Positions 6,263-14,080 of a stretch of DNA of 20,110 nt are shown here, one piece after another. This DNA is from a virus. Location of the stretch: IMG/VR virus record IMGVR_UViG_3300031670_000019, positions 1 to 20,110 of that record, one strand, 5' to 3'. The translations under genes were made by a program, and so were the position numbers. A model generated the notes under the pieces. It did no database searches. It worked only from the letters and a program-made list of their open reading frames with translations, and was not told the origin of the DNA. Numbering within the stretch: position 1 is the stretch's first letter; each line of letters opens with the position of its first letter.

Positions 6263-7285
6263 ATGGAAGGAACTACTTTATCTCAAGGAACATTCACTCA
6301 ACCGGCAACGGCTATAGCGCAAACTTTTGCTATACCTGCTGGATTTGATTACCTTGAAGTAACAAACTATACACAATCTGCTGCAGGCGCTGCCGCTAAT
6401 GGTTTTAAATTTTATTGGCAATTAGGTTATCCTAATGGGATTATGACCTCGTTAATTAATACTGCTGGAGTGGTAACAGCAGATGTTACTGCCGCTAATG
6501 CACTAACAATTTATGATCCTAGTGTAGAAACTATTGGTGCATTAGATAATGGTGGAGCAGGTGTAACTGGATTTACTGCAGCTAATCCAGCTGTTGTAAC
6601 AGATGTTGGCTCTAATGTACCAGCTAATAGCATAGTTATTTTCAGTTCATTGAATAATCAACCACAATATAATGGTATACCATTTACTGCTGGAATTGGA
6701 ACACATACAGCCAACACATTTAGTGTAGATTATTTAAATGCTACTGGGAGCACACCATCTACTGCGGGTCATTTTAGAATTATACCTTATAATCCATTAT
6801 TCTATCCTTCGGTACGTGTGATCACTAATATTACAGCGGCTACACAAGCAGTTGTAACACTAAGTGTGCAGCATAACTACCAAATAGGACAAGAAATAAG
6901 ATTCAGTTTCCCAGGTGGTTCAGCATATTGGGCAAACTATGCTGCATTAGATGGTGTACAAGCTACCGTTGTTGCAGTAGATAATGCATTAGGTAATGGT
7001 CATAATACTATAACTGTGAATGTGAATACAACTGGATTTGGTGCATTTGCATTTCCTGCACAAGCGATTGCAGGATTACCATATACACCAGCATCAGTGA
7101 ATCCATTTGGTGAAAATACTGCTACTGCGTATCAAAATATTCCACAACTTTCTTCCTTTATGAGTGCTAGAACTAATACTGGATTTATAGGGGTTACATT
7201 AGCACCAGGAGCATTGCTTCCTGCTGGGGTAGCCAATGATGTGGTTTATTGGGTAGCTGGTAAGAGTTCATACGGAGGATCATAA
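6263..7285 (+). CDS. virion protein, probable head decoration or minor capsid protein
   Basis: A 340-residue, Ala/Thr/Asn/Gly-rich, beta-strand-like protein with no Cys and almost no Lys, a composition typical of abundant phage surface proteins. It starts at ATG 6263 after AAGGAGAG, 8 bp after the capsid stop, and is followed by a terminator, so it shares the capsid transcript and probably its high expression. The N-terminal 60 residues (TQPATAIAQTFAIPAGFDYL, then VTNYTQSAA) look like a virion-anchoring beta domain. Residues about 183-260 (VITNITAATQAVVTLSVQHN, then IGQEIRF) resemble a beta module also seen at 7800 and within the protein at 10775. The C-terminus repeats short Gly/Ala turns. 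The exact role, decoration versus fibre, cannot be read from sequence. Confidence 0.6.
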   Translation: MEGTTLSQGTFTQPATAIAQTFAIPAGFDYLEVTNYTQSAAGAAANGFKFYWQLGYPNGIMTSLINTAGVVTADVTAANALTIYDPSVETIGALDNGGAGVTGFTAANPAVVTDVGSNVPANSIVIFSSLNNQPQYNGIPFTAGIGTHTANTFSVDYLNATGSTPSTAGHFRIIPYNPLFYPSVRVITNITAATQAVVTLSVQHNYQIGQEIRFSFPGGSAYWANYAALDGVQATVVAVDNALGNGHNTITVNVNTTGFGAFAFPAQAIAGLPYTPASVNPFGENTATAYQNIPQLSSFMSARTNTGFIGVTLAPGALLPAGVANDVVYWVAGKSSYGGS

Positions 7286-7323
7286 TAGACAAAATATTTC
7301 AGTTTTAATGTGTATTTAATGTT

Positions 7324-7354
7324 ACGTGGGTGGTTACAACTGCCCACGTTTTTA
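7324..7354 (+). terminator. terminator after the capsid and second virion gene
   Basis: ACGTGGG (7324-7330) pairs perfectly with CCCACGT (7343-7349) around a 12-nt loop, and T's run from 7349 to 7353. It lies between the stop at 7285 and the ribosome binding site of the next gene at 7356-7362, so partial read-through would set lower levels for downstream genes. Confidence 0.75.
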
Positions 7355-7368
7355 AGAAAGGATTTACT

Positions 7369-7803
7369 ATGGCAACTGCTAAGAACTTAACCGTTACTCC
7401 ACAACATCTACAAAGTAATGCAATGAAGCAGAAGAGAGAAGAACTCAAGAAGAAATTGGAATATGATAGAGACCGTGATCGGCAGATGATTCGGGGTGTA
7501 TTCAATTATTTGGAAAGAAAAGGTGGTATATTAAAATTTTCTTTTTTGAAATATAAAGGTGATCAAATAGAGAAATATGTATTAGAGGATGGTCACGAAT
7601 ATACGCTACCCCTTGCTGTAGTGAATCATTTGAATAAGAATTGTTCATATCCGATACATTCTCATGCTACTGATGAAAATGGGATGCCGTATGTGCGTAT
7701 TGGTCAAATGGTAAGACGTTGTAGTTTTAGTAACTATGATTTTATGATGGAAGATCTAATGCCAGAAGAGAAATCACTAGTTACAATAGAACATTTAAAA
7801 TGA
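7369..7803 (+). CDS. conserved hypothetical head-region protein, 144 aa
   Basis: The start is placed at ATG 7369, seven bases after AAAGGA; an in-frame ATG at 7330 would lie inside the terminator stem and has no ribosome site. Residues about 20-45 form a strongly charged helix (QKREELKKKLEYDRDRDRQM), followed by a compact mixed domain with FKFSFLKYKGDQ-like and KYVLEDGHEYTLP segments, HSHATDENGMP, and a C-terminal segment rich in acidic and aromatic residues (CSFSNYDFMMEDLMPEEKS). I do not recognise a named family. The ATGA overlap with the next gene indicates coupled translation, and the position between capsid and connector genes suggests a head-completion or assembly role. Confidence 0.6.
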   Translation: MATAKNLTVTPQHLQSNAMKQKREELKKKLEYDRDRDRQMIRGVFNYLERKGGILKFSFLKYKGDQIEKYVLEDGHEYTLPLAVVNHLNKNCSYPIHSHATDENGMPYVRIGQMVRRCSFSNYDFMMEDLMPEEKSLVTIEHLK

Positions 7804-8171
7804 GTTACGAGCCATCGTTTACCCCAAGTAGGCCTACATTTCAACATGCGATGAGAGTTATATCTGGTATAACCAACTCAAATCCTGTAGAAATAACTAC
7901 TACCATTTCACATCAGTATATAGATGGATTGATAGTGAGGATAAGTATACCCGAGGTATTTGGTATGCAACAGCTGGACCAATCATTTGGACCGGTGACT
8001 GTGATTGACAATATTAGTTTTTCATTACCAATAAATTCTACATTTTTTGATGTATTTATGATACCATCAGGCAATGGGGCATTTCAAGATCCTCAGAGTA
8101 TCCCCATTGGTGAAATAAATAGTACATTTCAGGGAGCCACCCAGAATGTATTACCATATTCGGCGAGTTAG
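7800..8171 (+). CDS. small virion protein made of one E1-FCCH-like beta module
   Basis: A 123-residue protein beginning in an ATGA overlap with its neighbour. Almost all of it is one module: VISGITNSNPVEITTTISHQ, then DGLIVRISIPEVFGMQQL, then VTVIDNISFSLPINSTFFD. The order (ITGI....P..VTT...H....G..V.I....GM..LN....VTVID...F.L) is what I know from many phage tail proteins that match the FCCH domain named after ubiquitin-activating enzyme E1; the resemblance is structural and does not imply ubiquitin chemistry. It ends in TAG, 9 bp before the next start. A small tail or connector component is likely. Confidence 0.65.
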   Translation: MSYEPSFTPSRPTFQHAMRVISGITNSNPVEITTTISHQYIDGLIVRISIPEVFGMQQLDQSFGPVTVIDNISFSLPINSTFFDVFMIPSGNGAFQDPQSIPIGEINSTFQGATQNVLPYSAS

Positions 8172-8180
8172 GAGAAAAAT

Positions 8181-9356
8181 ATGCCACCAACTGTACCTGC
8201 ACCAGGCAATACTTTAACTAACATACAAATAAAAGTTAGAAGACTAACACGATCACCTTCAGAAGCTCTATTGACAACATCTGCATTGAATGAGTATATT
8301 AATACGTTTGTAGTTTATGATTTTCCAGAACATTTAAGAACATTCAACAATAGAACTACTTTCAATTTTTGGTGTAATCCATTTCAGGATGTATATCCTA
8401 CAGACGAACTATCATTTGGAGAATCTGCGAATCCTGAGCAGAATCCTCTTTATAATTTTCAGAATAAATATTTAACAGTGCACAAACCATTTTACATTGC
8501 AGGATTTCCATCATTTTATAGTCAATCTCCAGGACAATTCTATTCCATATTTCCCCGCATAAATAGCATTCAAACAATTGGTGTAACTGGTGATGGTGCT
8601 ACAGTTACATTCACGGGAAATCTGAATACGCAGGGAATAGTGCCAAGTCCTACATTTGGTGCTCAACAGGCCACATGTTACTTAAAGAATAATGTTCTAT
8701 TTGAATCTGTGGATATAAATGGAAATGGATTAACTTTAACGGATGTACCATGCTTAGATGCGACTACTGGTAATCCTACTGTCTGGGGAAATTTATATAC
8801 ACCAGCCAATCAACCTACAGAAATACCATTAATAACTAATTACAATACCTTACCTACTCTTCCCGATGAAGTTATTCCAAATAACTATATAAATTACGTA
8901 ACCGGACAATTTGTCATTACATTTGATATTGCTCCCAAGGCTGGATTTGCAATAAATTCACAAACTGTATTAGTGCAGACTGGCCGCCCTAGATATATCC
9001 TTTTTTATGATAATCAATTTACTTTAAGACCAGTACCTGATCAGCCATATCAAATTAATTTTGAAGTATATAGTAGGCCTACATGGCTAATGGAGAATGA
9101 TTCAGTACCGGAATTGGAAGAGTTATGGCAATTTATAGCGCTAGCTGCTGCAAAAAAGGTATTTGAAGATCGGCTTGATATGGATAGCGTAGCATTAATA
9201 CTACCTGAATATAAAAAGCAAGAAGAGTTATGTTTAAGAAGGACTTTGGTGCAATATGCTAATGAACGCGTAGCCACAATTTACACCGAACAGACCGGGG
9301 TTTCTGCGAATACGTGGGGATGGGGTTGGGATGGATTAGGTAATGGTGTGGAGTAA
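8181..9356 (+). CDS. probable head-tail connector / tail protein, 391 aa
   Basis: Begins at ATG 8181 after GGAGAAAA. Residues about 10-60 contain NIQIKVRRLTRSPSEALLTT and INTFVVYDFPEHLRTF, a helical start seen in head-to-tail adaptor-like proteins (R.LT..PS...L....L...IN.......P). The middle (about 125-290) is beta-rich and Asn/Thr-rich. The C-terminal part has PELEELWQFIALAAAKKVFE and EYKKQEELCLRRTLVQYANE, a helical bundle typical of the adaptor fold at the base of podovirus tails, followed by a Gly/Trp-rich tail. The layout suggests an adaptor with a beta insertion. It precedes the gp10-like gene as in P22-type gene orders, though three to four genes intervene here. I cannot name the family with certainty. 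Confidence 0.6.
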   Translation: MPPTVPAPGNTLTNIQIKVRRLTRSPSEALLTTSALNEYINTFVVYDFPEHLRTFNNRTTFNFWCNPFQDVYPTDELSFGESANPEQNPLYNFQNKYLTVHKPFYIAGFPSFYSQSPGQFYSIFPRINSIQTIGVTGDGATVTFTGNLNTQGIVPSPTFGAQQATCYLKNNVLFESVDINGNGLTLTDVPCLDATTGNPTVWGNLYTPANQPTEIPLITNYNTLPTLPDEVIPNNYINYVTGQFVITFDIAPKAGFAINSQTVLVQTGRPRYILFYDNQFTLRPVPDQPYQINFEVYSRPTWLMENDSVPELEELWQFIALAAAKKVFEDRLDMDSVALILPEYKKQEELCLRRTLVQYANERVATIYTEQTGVSANTWGWGWDGLGNGVE

Positions 9357-9359
9357 TGA

Positions 9360-9677
9360 ATGACCAATAAGAAATTTGATGTAATTGAATTTAATTTTTA
9401 TAGTTTCGAGGAGGGTATAAAAGTAGATTCAGAAATTATTAACAAGATGAGTCCCTCGATTTCATGTATTTCAGGGCATAGAATTGATACTCAGTTTTAT
9501 GGTTCGCCTTTAATAACAAAAATATTTTATTCGAGGGAATTTGATTGTGAAAGATGCGTAGAATCTATTAAAACTTTAAATGATGTTGTTGATAAGTGTA
9601 TACCAATCAATAAACCTTTTACCATGAGACGTGTTTCAAGCTTTATGCTAAAGGATCCCAATGACAAAATTGTGTAA
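9360..9677 (+). CDS. hypothetical protein with possible metal site, 105 aa
   Basis: Unrecognised. ATG 9360 begins three bases after the previous stop; the nearer ATG at 9356 is closed after four codons. The candidate metal ligands are C36, H40, C63 and C66 (SCISGH and CERC), spaced as in small zinc-binding proteins. The rest is acidic at the N-terminus and basic at the C-terminus. It overlaps the next gene by 17 bp. Together with the following zinc-ribbon-like protein it forms a pair of small Cys proteins between tail genes. Confidence 0.5.
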   Translation: MTNKKFDVIEFNFYSFEEGIKVDSEIINKMSPSISCISGHRIDTQFYGSPLITKIFYSREFDCERCVESIKTLNDVVDKCIPINKPFTMRRVSSFMLKDPNDKIV

Positions 9678-9960
9678 TCAATGTAATACCGAATTAAACG
9701 GGGCGAATGCGGCCAAGAAAGATGCACGAAGATTTAGGAAAATATGTAAAGCATGCTACAGCGTGAAAAGAAATGCATATCGTGATATAAAGAAAGACGA
9801 ACAGAAAGAGCACTTGAAAACGTTGATAGACCAGCAAATTCTACGTATAGATTTTGAGGCTCTTATCAATGTAAAGCCAAGGAAGGATACGGTTAAATCT
9901 AATATATTTTTATGGTTAAAAAATAAAATACAGAGGATAAAAAATGCCTTATACAGCTAA
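9661..9960 (+). CDS. small zinc-ribbon-like protein, 99 aa
   Basis: ATG 9661 follows AAGGATCCCA inside the previous gene. The N-terminal 32 residues contain LCNQC (C5, C8) and CKAC (C29, C32), a four-Cys zinc-binding arrangement; the sequence between them is basic. The remainder is Lys/Arg-rich and helical. Phage proteins of this shape are often tied to HNH-type endonucleases (the C-x-x-C pairs followed by a basic helix recall their N-terminus), but no HNH catalytic motif is present, so function is open. It overlaps the tail-fibre-like gene by 17 bp. Confidence 0.55.
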   Translation: MTKLCNQCNTELNGANAAKKDARRFRKICKACYSVKRNAYRDIKKDEQKEHLKTLIDQQILRIDFEALINVKPRKDTVKSNIFLWLKNKIQRIKNALYS

Positions 9961-10603
9961 CATTCCTATGGCCACAGATTTTCTGTCGATTTCTCAGGGC
10001 CAGATACAGGCGAATTTTAATGCGATAGCGGATGCTTTTAATAGGAATCATGTAGTATTTAATTCTGTAACACCACTACAAGGAAAACATGCTTTTGTGG
10101 AGATGCCCAATCAAAGTACGGCTCCTGCGATGCCCCCATTAACGATAGCAGATGAAGTGGGATTATATTGCAATAGTTCATCTCTTACTTCTCAGCCTGA
10201 ATTGTTTTTTATCAAACAAGCAGGAAGTACTGCTCCGGCGAATTTAATACCTGATATTGCTCCAAATGGTTACCCTATTACAGCATCTAATTATATAGCA
10301 CAGAATGGATGGACCCGGTTGCCTTCTGGTATTTTGTTGATGTGGGGTAATGTTACAACATTTACAAATAGTACTACAGTGACTTTACCTATTTCGGCTT
10401 CTATTCCTAATTTTTACACTATTTATCAGGTATTTATTACTTCTACAGGACATTCCGGTTCAGGTGGTGGAGCACTTGGTACAGCAATGGCATTAGGGGC
10501 TATAACACAACCTACAAATGGAGGTAGTCCGACTCCAGGAATCTTTACAATATTTGGTAGTGCGGCTGGGGTAGCAGCTAATTATCTTGTAATAGGAGTC
10601 TAA
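9944..10603 (+). CDS. tail-fibre-like protein with gp53-like C-terminus
   Basis: A 219-residue protein starting at ATG 9944 after AGAGGATAAA. Residues 8-45 (MATDFLSISQGQIQANFNAI, then NRNHVVF) form the short N-terminal block seen in many phage tail proteins (S..QIQ.NF.AI...F..NHV.F). The C-terminal half starts with NGWTRLPSGILLMWG, a block common in fibre tips and gp53-like receptor-binding domains, followed by a TV.LP segment and Ser/Gly/Thr-rich strands ending in NYLVIGV, a typical fibre C-terminus. It probably contacts the host surface or caps the tail. The stop overlaps nothing; a short broken HNH fragment follows. Confidence 0.7.
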   Translation: MPYTANIPMATDFLSISQGQIQANFNAIADAFNRNHVVFNSVTPLQGKHAFVEMPNQSTAPAMPPLTIADEVGLYCNSSSLTSQPELFFIKQAGSTAPANLIPDIAPNGYPITASNYIAQNGWTRLPSGILLMWGNVTTFTNSTTVTLPISASIPNFYTIYQVFITSTGHSGSGGGALGTAMALGAITQPTNGGSPTPGIFTIFGSAAGVAANYLVIGV

Positions 10604-10604
10604 A

Positions 10605-10793
10605 ATGCCTTTCGATACAAATGCAACTTCTGATATATTTGCTAATTATATGAGATGTAAGTGTGATTAGGGATACATTGCTTCAAATTGTGTATCCTGT
10701 TGTAAAAACTGTAATTTTTCAAAAGGCTCACTGGCATTAAATGAATGGAAAAATTACATTGAAAGGATTTACAAATGTTTGATAGGTTCTTGA
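10605..10793 (+). pseudogene. HNH endonuclease remnant with an in-frame TAG
   Basis: ATG 10605 lies six bases after AGGAG and opens a 21-codon frame closed by TAG at 10668-10670. The same frame continues past the TAG for 40 codons: GYIASNCVSCCKNCNFSKG followed by NEWKNYIERIYK. The string GY...N...CC..CN..K......W..YI.RI is the C-terminal signature of phage HNH / endonuclease VII-type homing enzymes (a zinc-binding CC..C and helix). The catalytic part upstream is missing. I read this as a decayed endonuclease, possibly fused to the first codons of a lost tail gene. The end overlaps the start of the next gene. TAG is a normal stop elsewhere in this genome (1060, 8171, 19407), so read-through is unlikely. 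Confidence 0.6.
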
Positions 10794-13009
10794 TTGCGCC
10801 CTATAACACAGGTCTACAGACCAATTTACGTCCATGGTTGATCAACGATGACGCATGGTCGCTATTAAATAACGCTTATGTTTTTAGGGGCAGAATAAGG
10901 AAACGATTTGGATCTACATATATGGGTGCTGGATTATCAGATTCTACATTAGATAATCAATTATATTCTAGATTAAGAATAGATTTAGGTACTACCACTA
11001 CGGGTACGGCCCCTGGAATCAAATGGCAAATTGGACAAATGTTTTCAGTTGGAGATGTAATATTAACAGTTTATTTAACGGGAGCTACCCAAACGTTGCT
11101 CACTACAGGATCGGTAACGGGTACATATAGTACTACTAATGGAGCATATTCGTTTACTGGTACAGGTGGCCAACATATATATTTTTATCCTGCATTACCT
11201 GTAATGGGATTGGGAAATTATGAAATAGGGCCGATAAATGATCAACCACTTTTTGGATTTGATACTCAATTTGCTTATGAATTTGATCCTACTAATGCAT
11301 GGCTAAGATCTGGGATGACTGTCTGGAAAGGGACGAATTTAAATTTCTTCTGGACGGCGAATTGGCGTGGCACAACTGCAGATGTTACTGTACTTTTTGT
11401 ATCTAATTTTAATTCTGCACCAGGTGTACCCCCAGCTAACCAAGATCCATTATGGTCTTATGATGGAACTAACTGGACAGAGTTTACACCCTATTTTCTT
11501 CCCGGAGGCGCTGCCATAGGCGATGGCCCATTTGTACAAACTGCATTAATGATTTTTTCTTTTAAGAATAGATTAATTTTATTGAATACTATTGAATTTA
11601 ACACCAATACTTCTGAAAATCAGGCATTCGTAAATAGATGTCGTTATTCTTTTGTGGGTTCTCCATTTGCTGTAAATGCATGGTATGAACGAGGTCAAAT
11701 GGATGCTAGCGGAAATGTAGCTGGCGGAGCAGGATTTACGGATGCTACAACTGAAGAAGCAATAGTAAGTGCTGAATTTATTAAAGACAGATTGATAGTC
11801 TATTTTGATAGAAGTACCTGGGAACTTGTGTATACCGGAAACCAAGCGGACCCTTTTATATGGCAGAAGATAAACACTGAATTAGGCTCTGAATCGACAT
11901 TTAGCACCATTCCATTCGACAAAGTGATCCTGTCCATCGCCAACACGGGAGTACATGCCTGTAACGGAGCTAACGTGGAGAGAATAGACAATACTATACC
12001 CGAGTTAATCTTTGATATCCAGGATTTTCAAGAGAGTGAAAACAGAGTATGTGGAATACGGGATTATTATAACGAGATGGTCTACTGGGCATTTCCACCA
12101 GATGCAGATAATGCTACATATCCAAAACGAGTCCTAGTGTATAATTACAAGACGGGTGCTTGGGCATTGAATGATGATTCTATAACGGCATTTGGATATT
12201 TTGAGCAACAAGCAGATACTACATGGGCCAATACGACCACTGCATGGAATGAATCTAATTTTACCTGGATAGATGGAATTGTACAATCTGAATTTAGGCA
12301 AGTGGTAGCTGGCAATCAAGAGGGATATACATTCATAATAAATTCGGAGGTAACTAGAAATGAGGGTGTACTACAAATAACTAATATAACTTTAGATGTA
12401 TTTAATAATATTGTATTAACTATAATAGATCATAATCTTTCTGTTTCGGATTTTATTTTAGTAGAAAATGTGCAAGGGTATAGTGATTTTGCACCATTTA
12501 TATGTCAGATATTGTATGTCACAGATGTGAATACAGTTGGTACTTCTCAAATTTTTACATTTACAGGTACATATAGTGGTGGTGGCACTGTTGCCCGAGT
12601 ATCAAAAATCTCTATGCAATCGAAGCAATTCAATCCTTATATTGATAAGGGCATGAATGTCTATATAGAGAAGGTAGATTTTGCTGTTAAGAGAACTTTA
12701 ATGGGTGAAATTACTGTAGATTCATTTCCGTCTGCATCCCAATTATCTATGTTAGCCGAAGGAATGGCTACAGGAGCGAGTACGGGAACCAATGTATTAC
12801 AGACTTATCCATATGATCCTTTATATTATCCACTAGAATCTAGCCAGGAAAGATTATGGCATACAGTTTATTTCCAATCTTCTGGTGAATGTATACAATT
12901 AGTTTTTGATATGTCATTTGATCAGATGATCAATCCCTCGATATCATTGGTAGATTTTCAATTAGAAGCGATGACGTTATATACTATGCCGACAGGAAGG
13001 TTGGGATAA
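10775..13009 (+). CDS. large tail protein, P22 gp10-like (DNA stabilisation) candidate
   Basis: A 744-residue protein starting at ATG 10775 after GAAAGGA. The N-terminus (APYNTGLQTNLRPWLINDDA, then WSLLNNAYVFRGRIRKRFGS) has the pattern of podovirus proteins that sit below the portal (GL..N..P......W..L.N......G...KR.G). The body to about residue 520 consists of repeated beta segments containing W and NTE/TAN motifs, suggestive of a beta-propeller-like fold as known for P22 gp10. Residues about 530-610 hold an inserted module, LQITNITLDVFNNIVLTIID followed by HNLSVSDFILVENVQGYSDF, similar to the proteins at 7800 and 6263. The C-terminus (LYYPLESSQERLWHTVYFQS) is also typical of this protein class. 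It overlaps the next start by one base (TAATG). Confidence 0.65.
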   Translation: MFDRFLIAPYNTGLQTNLRPWLINDDAWSLLNNAYVFRGRIRKRFGSTYMGAGLSDSTLDNQLYSRLRIDLGTTTTGTAPGIKWQIGQMFSVGDVILTVYLTGATQTLLTTGSVTGTYSTTNGAYSFTGTGGQHIYFYPALPVMGLGNYEIGPINDQPLFGFDTQFAYEFDPTNAWLRSGMTVWKGTNLNFFWTANWRGTTADVTVLFVSNFNSAPGVPPANQDPLWSYDGTNWTEFTPYFLPGGAAIGDGPFVQTALMIFSFKNRLILLNTIEFNTNTSENQAFVNRCRYSFVGSPFAVNAWYERGQMDASGNVAGGAGFTDATTEEAIVSAEFIKDRLIVYFDRSTWELVYTGNQADPFIWQKINTELGSESTFSTIPFDKVILSIANTGVHACNGANVERIDNTIPELIFDIQDFQESENRVCGIRDYYNEMVYWAFPPDADNATYPKRVLVYNYKTGAWALNDDSITAFGYFEQQADTTWANTTTAWNESNFTWIDGIVQSEFRQVVAGNQEGYTFIINSEVTRNEGVLQITNITLDVFNNIVLTIIDHNLSVSDFILVENVQGYSDFAPFICQILYVTDVNTVGTSQIFTFTGTYSGGGTVARVSKISMQSKQFNPYIDKGMNVYIEKVDFAVKRTLMGEITVDSFPSASQLSMLAEGMATGASTGTNVLQTYPYDPLYYPLESSQERLWHTVYFQSSGECIQLVFDMSFDQMINPSISLVDFQLEAMTLYTMPTGRLG

Positions 13010-13557
13010 TGGCTAATCCGATATATAGTGGTGCATTTGTCCCAACAACGAACATTTGGGATGTGCAAGCACTTTACGATACAGATGTTAATACTCCTGC
13101 TTTTAAGGAACTCCTTGTTCGTCTTTATCAGAACGTAAATAATATAGCGAATGTATTGAATCTTAAGGATACTGGATATTATTTGAATCAGGAATTTGTT
13201 AATGGACAACTATATTTTCCGGATCCTACATTAAATTCTTCTACTTCTGCAAATGCAGAATTCCGACAGGTATGGCGATTTGTGATTAATTTTGGTGCAT
13301 TACCTGATTTTACAGGAAATCCGACGAAGAGTGTGCCACATGGGCTTACGATTAATTCTGGAGTAACATTTACTAGGATATATGCCACAGCATCAGATAC
13401 AACAGGATTTAAATATATACCTATCCCATACGCGAGTGCTTCGGGGGCTGATAATATACAATTAGATGTGAATGCTACGGATGTAGTAATAACAGTGGCG
13501 AGTGATAAATCTGCATTTAATGTATGTTATGTAATATTAGAATATTTAACTTTCTGA
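13009..13557 (+). CDS. conserved tail-associated protein, 182 aa
   Basis: Starts at ATG 13009 overlapping the preceding stop by one base, so translation is coupled. The first 65 residues include FKELLVRLYQNVNNIANVLN followed by KDTGYYLNQEFVNGQLYF; the C-terminal half has SVPHGLTINSGVTFTRIYAT, IPIPYAS and VTVA-like strands ending in a VCYVILEYL segment. This two-part layout is familiar from small proteins next to tail genes of many podovirus-like and metagenomic phages, where they probably form part of the tail tip or fibre base. I know no established function. The gene is the last before a 520-bp non-coding region. Confidence 0.6.
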   Translation: MANPIYSGAFVPTTNIWDVQALYDTDVNTPAFKELLVRLYQNVNNIANVLNLKDTGYYLNQEFVNGQLYFPDPTLNSSTSANAEFRQVWRFVINFGALPDFTGNPTKSVPHGLTINSGVTFTRIYATASDTTGFKYIPIPYASASGADNIQLDVNATDVVITVASDKSAFNVCYVILEYLTF

Positions 13558-13564
13558 TAAATAA

Positions 13565-13620
13565 TAAGACCGCTGGGGTACAACGGTCTTAAGTAAATAG
13601 GAGCGGTTATGTATCCGCTT
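13565..13620 (+). promoter_or_regulatory. two hairpins with a competing pairing, attenuator-like
   Basis: Hairpin A: TAAGACCG 13565-13572 with CGGTCTTA 13584-13591 (8 bp). Hairpin B: GAGCGG 13601-13606 with CCGCTT 13615-13620. A third pairing, ACCGCT 13569-13574 with AGCGGT 13602-13607, uses parts of both stems, so the structures exclude each other. Neither is followed by a T tract (the nearest, seven T, is at 13634-13640). A TATAAT at 13629-13634 could be a -10 box. It lies 8 bp after the tail gene stop and may end or control that transcript. Confidence 0.5.
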
Positions 13621-13647
13621 CAAACTACTATAATTTTTTTGTAATAT

Positions 13648-13775
13648 CTACTTTTCGTTGATAAATTCTATCCATGTAAAATCATTTAAATAATATTTAT
13701 AGCGAATACTGCTGTATTATTTTCTGGATGGATATCTTTTTTGTGAAGTCTTAAATTTTTTATATTTATTTCCAT
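13648..13775 (-). pseudogene. small minus-strand frame, perhaps a broken relative of the gene at 17485
   Basis: On the minus strand ATG 13775 opens a 29-codon frame to TAA at 13686, containing LHKKDIHPENNTAVFA. In another frame, overlapping its end, the reading continues as YKYYLNDFTWIEFINEK to TAG at 13648. Joined by one frameshift the product resembles the 43-residue protein at 17485-17616: both have DIH in the first half, a following N...A, and TW...I near the end. The match is short and could be chance in AT-rich sequence. Confidence 0.3.
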
Positions 13776-13796
13776 TTTCTTATTTTCATTTTTTTA

Positions 13797-13910
13797 TGAG
13801 TGATAACATTCTATTATCGATTATATCATAATATGAAAATAAGACACACAGTATAGTGCTAATACTGTGTGCAATGTTACCACCACTCATGCATGATAAC
13901 ATTTACTCAT
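13797..13910. repeat. nested inverted repeats around a strong hairpin
   Basis: The centre is a perfect 10-bp stem, CACACAGTAT 13845-13854 with ATACTGTGTG 13862-13871, around a 7-nt loop. It is flanked by an interrupted inverted repeat: ATGAGTGATAACATT at about 13797-13811 and AATGTTACCACCACTCAT at about 13873-13890. A third related copy, ATGATAACATTTACTCAT, lies at about 13893-13910. The repeated core is GATAACATT or its complement. The cluster could be an operator array, a replication or packaging site, or an RNA structure; the sequence alone does not decide. Confidence 0.6.
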
Positions 13911-13942
13911 GAAGACTTTATTCTTTCGGGATTTAAATTAAA

Positions 13943-13960
13943 GGGCACCCTAGGGAGCCC
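13943..13960. repeat. near-perfect 18-bp palindrome
   Basis: GGGCACCCTAGGGAGCCC is a palindrome except for one symmetric pair of positions (A opposite A). It stands out as a GC-rich block in very AT-rich DNA. There is no T tract on the + strand; on the minus strand the hairpin is followed by TTTAATTT. Operator or hairpin; function unknown. Between 13662 and 13797 and between 13961 and 14023 I see nothing else. Confidence 0.45.
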
Positions 13961-14023
13961 CTAAAAAGGAGTAATCTGATTTAGATAATCAAATTAATTA
14001 TAATGAAGCGCTAATATCTTAGC

Positions 14024-14052
14024 AAAGATTGATGTAATTTCAAATCTTTTTT
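14024..14052 (+). terminator. weak AT-rich terminator before the ejection-protein genes
   Basis: AAAGATT (14024-14030) pairs with AATCTTT (14043-14049), and T's run on to 14052. The stem has few G-C pairs, so strength is doubtful. It lies 28 bp before the start at 14081 and would end transcripts entering from the non-coding region. Confidence 0.4.
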
Positions 14053-14080
14053 AATCTAATACAAAAAGTGAAAGGAAGAC

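Noticed and set aside
10668-10670. TAG as a sense codon (stop-codon reassignment)
   Set aside because: Other genes in the window end in TAG (1060, 8171, 19407), and the frame around this TAG lacks the catalytic part of an HNH enzyme, so decay is simpler.
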